Assembly (NCBI GenBank): GCA_020055645.1
Contig: CM034548.1
Coordinates: forward strand, 35,824,201 to 35,888,200
Direction of reading: 5' to 3'
Length of the DNA stretch: 64,000 nucleotides
Source of the DNA: Tomocerus qinae
Taxonomy: Eukaryota; Arthropoda; Collembola; Entomobryomorpha; Tomoceridae
The position numbers were made by a program, and so were the translations under genes. Below, in pieces: positions 58,833 to 64,000 of this stretch. Under the pieces are notes generated by a model, which saw only the letters and a list, made by a program, of their open reading frames with translations, searched no databases and was not told the origin of the DNA. The first letter of the stretch is position 1. Each line of letters opens with the position of its first letter.

Positions 58833-59239
58833 CTAGATATAATAGTACGGAACGTTAGTTAGTTAGTAGAGAGGCAGGGACGGAAAGGAAGCCAAGCCAG
58901 GCAGGCAGTGCACATAGTGCAGTCATCCAGACTAAAGAAGTCGTAGTCGTCGTCTCGAATGGTGTGCATGCAGAGTAGTCGTAGTTAGTGGACTGTCTGG
59001 CTATAATAAGAGTTATACAGATATGATGGGGTTGTATGCCTGCCTGGGTAGTAAATGTATAGGGTTAGTCGTTGGTTTTGTGCCTGTATGTATGTACTAG
59101 CTTTTAGAAGTATTTTATACGGACAAAGATAGGCCATGGCATGCCAGGCCAGGCAGGCAGGCGAGAAATGAGGATTTGTTTGTTGCTGTGTCTGTGTGTA
59201 CTTGTTCTCTGCTAGTATAAAATATATGTATATCGTATT

Positions 59240-59290
59240 GGAGAGAGAGAGAGTAGTAATAGTACTACTAGTAGTAGTCTAGTAGTAGAG
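59240..59290. repeat. (GA)n then (AGT)n microsatellite
   Basis: GAGAGAGAGAGAG followed by imperfect AGT/ACT triplets. Confidence 0.8.
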
Positions 59291-62256
59291 TGAGTTTGAG
59301 TTTGAGTGTTGGTTGCTAGTAGAAGAGTCGATTCTCCATTTTGTGACTTGAGTTTGAGTCTCGGTCCGCTATTCTTCCTATCTATTGCATTGCATAAAAT
59401 AAATAGTGAAGCTTAGACTTAGTTAGCGAGCGATAGAGACGAGAACAAGAAGATGCTAAGCAACACAGAGGCTTAGCTGACACAACTACAAACGACAGCA
59501 CAATAGTTACACTGTTACATTACAGTTAAAAAGCACATCTCCTCAGTGGAAGAAAACTCAATATGCACACTTAGCAACTTCACTTATCAATCATCCTCTC
59601 GTCCGGAGAAAGAAAGAAGCCAGCAGTCGCTTCTCAGAACTTTTCTTTGCAAGATTATGTGAAATATTATTAAGACACAAACAAAGCAAGTTAGTTACGA
59701 TCTGTATAGTCATTAGTTAGCACAGTGTCTATATATATACCACAGAGTGCCAGGAGAAGAGCCACGTACACATAATTAGAAATTGTCATTAGGACGCACA
59801 TTTCACAGTGCACAGTGAAGGTGGGCTATGCTCCCTTAGCTATTCAAATCGAAATGAAGTAAATCAATTCCGAGACGGATGTAAATGCCACAAGAGAGGG
59901 AATCACCATTCCCAATTTCTTTGTACATAATAAACAGTTTTTCCGTTTGGAATCCATTGGGATTAAAGACATTTTGAGTGCAAGCGACAGTCGGGAAACG
60001 TCAGTCAATACATTGTCACTGATTTGTTGAGAAGGTAAGTATATTGTAATATAATAAGTCGTAGTTGGTAACCTAGAAATTGAAACACAATCGTTGGAAT
60101 TAGGTAAATGCATTTCAAGTATCGACAAGAAGAAGAGTCAAAGTCACTGACGACATAAATAAATAAGTATAGTATAGTACATACATACATAGCATCGCGG
60201 TTGTTGATCGTTAACTAGGAAGAGAAAGAGATCAGATGCACAATGGAATGAATGGATGCAATATGATTAGGAGCTACCTACATATAAATATAGGTAATTT
60301 AATATGATACTCCAGTAATAAATAGAAACCATCCAATAGAATGGCTCACTAATAGAATTACCAAAGTATTACTTACCCACTCACTCCAGCCATGCATTAG
60401 ATTCATAGACAACTCATTCATTCATGTACTTCTTTCGACATCTATTACTACATGATATTACACATGTGTATCCACACACGCGTGTAATAATCTATGCAAA
60501 TTGTTTTCCTGGAAAATAGCTAGATTGTCCTTTCATAGACTAGACTTTGAAAAAAGGAATATATATTCTATTACACTGTAGCAACAAATGTCAAAGGAGT
60601 ATGCATAATTTATTTTATTGAATTGAAGATTTTCTGATAGTAAATCCATTCATACTCTGTGTGAACCTAGGACACTTTGGCATTTCTAGGAATTTCAGTA
60701 TTGAATGTCATCTTTCTCCAATAATTGTCATCTAACCTCTCGATCGCTTTCTAACATCTCCATGCAGCAATCGGTCATACGTAGGTAAGCAAAGGAAAGC
60801 ATATCCATTACAGATTACATACGATATCAGTTACAAATGGCATCGTCCTATCAATGAAAGAACTCCTATATTATCGTTATTGGAGACTTGACATTCACAA
60901 ACGTGTGCAAGCATGTGACATGATTAAGAAAAAACATGACCTTCAATTTATGTCGCCGGAACATTAAACTTTAATTGCTTATTATGGTGGATTTTAATAT
61001 GGGCTATCAAAATATATGAATCTGTATGTGAGGAGAGATAGCAATTATTTCATTGCCTCTCTTCAAGAAATGGCACGTGGACCTGGTATCATATTACTAT
61101 TATCTACAGAACATACGCGATGCCTTCTCTTCCCACAGTGCACATTCATGTGCCTTCATCATGAGTTTTACATTTCTTTCTATATATAGTCACATAGGGA
61201 TGTCCTGGCTCACGTTGAAATAAGATGACAATTATCACATGGCTTTCACCAAAAACTCTAAACTCCATTATTTCAGCGTCAGTTCAACTTGAGCTCCCAG
61301 TAGGCAATGTACTTTCTCTCCGCTTTTCTTTCAACTCTTTAAATTATACGTCGCAGATTAGTTTGTCTGTGTTTACGAGCATTTCATTCTATTCTCTTTC
61401 TTTTCAATCATTCTATTGAAAGCAAAAGTTAGTTGTGAGATTAACGGTTCCTGACCTAACCTAATTTGTTAATAAAAGGATACATCATTGAGATCTATTT
61501 AAGTATATTAGACACAAAAGGAGTTTTTATCTCGGCCTGTGTATACTACTAGTTGAGATAGCATGCCTTTAAATTTGCAACTTGTTTGCATTCGTGTAAT
61601 TATACGTTCTATTCAGAAGTTGAAGAAGAAGAGGTTTATTGCATCTTAGACTATCTTTGATTACTGTTTACTGGAAGGGAAATATTCTCTAAAATTAATA
61701 TTTTGCTGCTGTGATAAGTAATTGGTGAGTTGCTGGGCGCTGTGAGTTATGAAAGGAAGATATTTATTGTGGGATAAAGAAAAGTGAAAATAAATGTGTT
61801 ACTAGAGTGAAAGTAGGAAAACTGCGTGGGACTGTCAATTGAATAGTGTTTTGATGGACTTTAATTTCAAGTTCAAAGAGTAAAGAGTAAAAGCCAGAGT
61901 TACAGTTTAGTAGTGCGTGACAGTTAGTTCAGTATTACAGATTATAGAGTGCATGTTGAAGATCTAATGAGTGCCCATTGATACTTTTCACCCGTTTCCA
62001 AGCAGCCGTGTGTAATCGGAGATCAAAGAGAAAGCGTGGACTTTCTCCTGCTCCCACAAAACACACACGCAACTATTAACACTGCCTATCTCCATGTATT
62101 TTTAGCCGCGAATTGCAGTCACGACCACTAGTCATCATTATTAGGCATTTTTTACGGTTCATTCAATTCTCACAATGATCACATAAGCTCATGACACACA
62201 TTCCTCCTTCCGGATACAAGGAATCCAATGCTAATTCATTGTTTTGTTTATTTCAG

Positions 62257-62501
62257 CTAGTTCCAGTTCCTACTAACTACAATACAGACTACAGCTACAA
62301 TTACATCACTATACTACAGTGCAGCCAGATATAAACTATCCCTCACTACGAAGATACAGAGGACAATATCACAGAGAGAGAAATGAAACTATGCCAGAAT
62401 TAACATATTCAATAAATTTTTACTTAATTACTCGGTAGTGAGTCCTACAATTTTTAGTTATTGAACTGTTCCAATAATTAACCTTCAAAATAAATCCAGA
62501 C
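62257..62501 (+). other. Candidate 5' UTR part of SSBP exon 1
   Basis: A good acceptor (tttatttcag at 62247-62256) lies 245 bp before the SSBP start codon, and no donor is needed between them. This suggests an upstream non-coding exon spliced to this block. An in-frame TAA at 62475-62477 shows that the coding frame does not extend further upstream. Confidence 0.35.
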
Positions 62502-62557
62502 ATGTATGCGAAGGGGAAGGGGACGACGGTACCTTCCGATGCACAAGCACGGGAGAA
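62502..62557 (+). CDS. SSBP3: SSBP coding exon 1 (residues 1-18 plus 2 nt)
   Basis: Reads [18 protein letters not shown] before AA|GTAAGT. It corresponds to vertebrate MFAKGKGSAVPSDGQAREK. The start is preceded by an in-frame stop nine codons upstream. Confidence 0.93.
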
Positions 62558-63932
62558 GTAAGTCTCATTTCATACCTTTTATATGCCTTATTAGAGATAA
62601 ATTAATGATAATCTTTAAATTATCTCTCCAGGTTGGCGTTATACGTGTATGAATACTTACTACACGTCGGAGCGCAGAAAGCAGCACAAACATTCCTTTC
62701 AGAGGTATTTACTTTTAAGATTTCATCAAATATTTGAGAAAATATGGATATAATATGTTAATACATTGACTAAAAAACTGTCTTATTGTAAATCTATAGA
62801 TCCGATGGGAGAAAAACATCACATTAGGCGAACCTCCTGGATTTCTCCACTCTTGGTGGTGGTAAGTGCTTAAGATATTTGACCACGTGCATTAGAATGA
62901 GTGATATAATAGTTCACGATTAGCGTAATTGTACGTGACTTTTGTTTGCAGTGTATTTTGGGACTTGTATTGTGCAGCCCCCGAACGACGTGACACGTGT
63001 GAACATTCTAGTGAAGCCAAAGCCTTTCATGACTACGTAAGTCCAAATTAGCTAGTTGTTGTTGTTGTAGCGGATTCCCTACTGGAGCCTTTATTACTAC
63101 TCCTCATTCCTCATATGTAATTGCTTGTAGTAAATATTAATGGCATTTACTTAGTAACTAATGCAGTAACTCTATGAACAGGGATTCGTCAATTCTGGCT
63201 ACGGTGTTAATGGTATAGCACATGTAAGTTTCTTTAATTACACGGTAGCTTAGCTCCTGACTTTTAACTTTCTACTATTGGAATTAAACTTTACATCAAA
63301 CCATGTTTCCATTGTAGAATGCTGGACCAGCACCAAGTCCCATGGGTCAAATGCCTCCTTCAGATGGTTTGTCTGGAGGTCCTATTCCTCCCGGCTTTTT
63401 TCCTGTAAGTTGATTTAAGTAGCTCGCCAATACTAACTGCACGATTTATTTCATCACTCAGAAATATCTATATACTTACGTATCTATTCTTATCTCTCTA
63501 TTCTTATTGGGCTTTTCATTTTTAAATATTTTAATTGACCCTAATTTACAGAGCTCTACAATGAGGCCATCACCACCTACACATCCATCGTCGCAACCGT
63601 CCCCACATTCCCAACCACCACCGCCGCAAATGTTAACAAGCCAGGTAACACCTCTCCGTCCTTAAAATAAACCTATTTTCGAATTGAAAGCAATTTTTGA
63701 TGGATTTTGTCTATGTAGCCGTTCATGGGCCCAAGATACCCTGGTGGACCCCGACCTGGTGTCAGATTACAACAAATGGGAAATGAATTTAACGGAGTAA
63801 GTGCTTAGAGTGTGGAATAATCATTTTGAGTTGTTTATCCTGGGTAAATTGAATGCTAAATGTGAATTTTGTAATTGTAGCAACCCCCTGGACAACCTAT
63901 GATGCCTGGACCAATGGACCCCTCTAGACAAG
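62502..63932 (+). CDS. SSBP3: Single-stranded DNA-binding protein SSBP2/3/4 (SSDP), partial, exons 1-9
   Basis: Exons 62502-62557, 62632-62704, 62800-62861, 62952-63036, 63182-63223, 63318-63404, 63552-63644, 63719-63796 and 63881-63932 join in frame to 209 codons plus 1 nt; the gene runs off the window. It begins [19 protein letters not shown] and continues through the LUFS/LisH region ([20 protein letters not shown], then [20 protein letters not shown] and [20 protein letters not shown]), matching vertebrate SSBP3 almost residue for residue. After …AKAFHDY it becomes Pro/Gly/Met-rich, as the family does. These proteins bind LDB1 and protect LDB1-LIM-homeodomain complexes from degradation in the nucleus; the family name comes from pyrimidine-rich single-strand DNA binding. 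All introns are 74-147 bp. SSBP2, 3 and 4 cannot be told apart, so the symbol means the family. Confidence 0.95.
62632..62704 (+). CDS. SSBP3: SSBP coding exon 2 (residues 19-43): LisH
   Basis: Acceptor tctccag|G. Reads [20 protein letters not shown] then TFLSE, the LisH helix pair that drives dimerisation. Donor GAG|GTATTT. Confidence 0.94.
62800..62861 (+). CDS. SSBP3: SSBP coding exon 3 (residues 44-63 plus 2 nt)
   Basis: Acceptor tctatag|ATC. Reads [20 protein letters not shown], identical to the family as I recall it. Donor TG|GTAAGT. Confidence 0.95.
62952..63036 (+). CDS. SSBP3: SSBP coding exon 4 (residues 64-92)
   Basis: Acceptor tttgcag|T. Reads [20 protein letters not shown] then SEAKAFHDY, ending the conserved LUFS region. 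Donor TAC|GTAAGT. Confidence 0.95.
63182..63223 (+). CDS. SSBP3: SSBP coding exon 5 (residues 93-106)
   Basis: Acceptor tgaacag|GGA. Reads [14 protein letters not shown] before CAT|GTAAGT. The segment is variable in the family, so the support is the open frame and both splice sites. Confidence 0.75.
63318..63404 (+). CDS. SSBP3: SSBP coding exon 6 (residues 107-135)
   Basis: Acceptor cattgtag|AAT. Reads [20 protein letters not shown] then GPIPPGFFP, matching the vertebrate [13 protein letters not shown] segment. Donor CCT|GTAAGT. Confidence 0.92.
63552..63644 (+). CDS. SSBP3: SSBP coding exon 7 (residues 136-166)
   Basis: Acceptor atttacag|AGC. Reads [20 protein letters not shown] then [11 protein letters not shown], the proline/serine-rich linker. 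Donor CAG|GTAACA. Confidence 0.9.
63719..63796 (+). CDS. SSBP3: SSBP coding exon 8 (residues 167-192)
   Basis: Acceptor ctatgtag|CCG. Reads [20 protein letters not shown] then GNEFNG, matching vertebrate PFMSPRYAGGPRPPIRMGNQ. Donor GGA|GTAAGT. Confidence 0.93.
63881..63932 (+). CDS. SSBP3: SSBP coding exon 9 (residues 193-209 plus 1 nt); gene continues beyond window
   Basis: Acceptor aattgtag|CAA. Reads [17 protein letters not shown], matching the vertebrate …SMDPTRQQG segment. Donor G|GTTTGT; the rest of the gene lies outside the window. Confidence 0.88.
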
Positions 63933-64000
63933 GTTTGTGTCTTCCCTTACGTATCGACTTACAATAACTTTTTGACTTTAATTTTGAATTGTTTGGGGAT
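63933..64000 (+). other. SSBP intron 9, start only
   Basis: Donor GTTTGT; the intron continues past the window. Confidence 0.8.

Larger units (their letters stand above)
39215..62256. other. Intergenic region between GRK2 and SSBP, no convincing gene
   Basis: About 23 kb. It probably includes the GRK2 3' UTR at its start and SSBP promoter or non-coding exons at its end. No exon matches a family I know. It holds the 47844-48179 element, the 51.0-kb GC-rich scar, the 54.6-kb CpG patch, a hairpin at 41.4 kb and several microsatellites at 55.2-59.3 kb. Weak candidates on the - strand are 45522-45890 (122 codons) and a signal-peptide-like start at 49543-49579. Confidence 0.6.

Overview
This is animal nuclear DNA: AT-rich, intron-rich, with GT-AG introns, microsatellites and hAT-like transposable elements. 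No bacterial operon, CRISPR array or confident tRNA/rRNA gene was seen. Two genes can be read on the + strand: a nearly complete copy of the G protein-coupled receptor kinase GRK2/3 (beta-adrenergic receptor kinase) and the 5' part of an SSBP/SSDP gene (LDB1-binding co-factor). Both families belong to animals. The species looks like an invertebrate, because there is one GRK2/3-type gene with a diverged C-terminus, but I cannot place the phylum from sequence alone.

Layout. 1-9696: upstream DNA with no recognised gene; a more CpG-containing, stop-poor patch lies at about 7.7-8.7 kb. 9697-39214: the GRK2/3 gene, 16 coding exons joining in frame to 691 residues, with introns from 234 bp to about 8 kb. 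Intron 7 holds the most striking object in the window, a 1,696-bp non-autonomous hAT-like element (30378-32073) with a perfect 8-bp target duplication. It contains GC-rich palindromes at both ends, a central array with about 30 CACGTG E-boxes and a second small element nested in the array. 39215-62501: about 23 kb with no convincing gene; it holds a 336-bp inverted-repeat element (47844-48179), a possible hAT scar near 51.0 kb, a CpG-rich patch near 54.6 kb, and simple repeats. 62502-window end: the first nine coding exons of SSBP (209 codons), with very short introns (74-147 bp) compared with GRK2.

The two genes are not known to act in one pathway. GRK2 is a cytosolic kinase that phosphorylates activated GPCRs and binds G-alpha-q and G-beta-gamma. 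SSBP proteins are nuclear partners of LDB1/LIM-homeodomain complexes. Exon coordinates were derived by hand from reading frame, splice signals and my memory of the vertebrate families, so single-base edges should be confirmed with RNA data.
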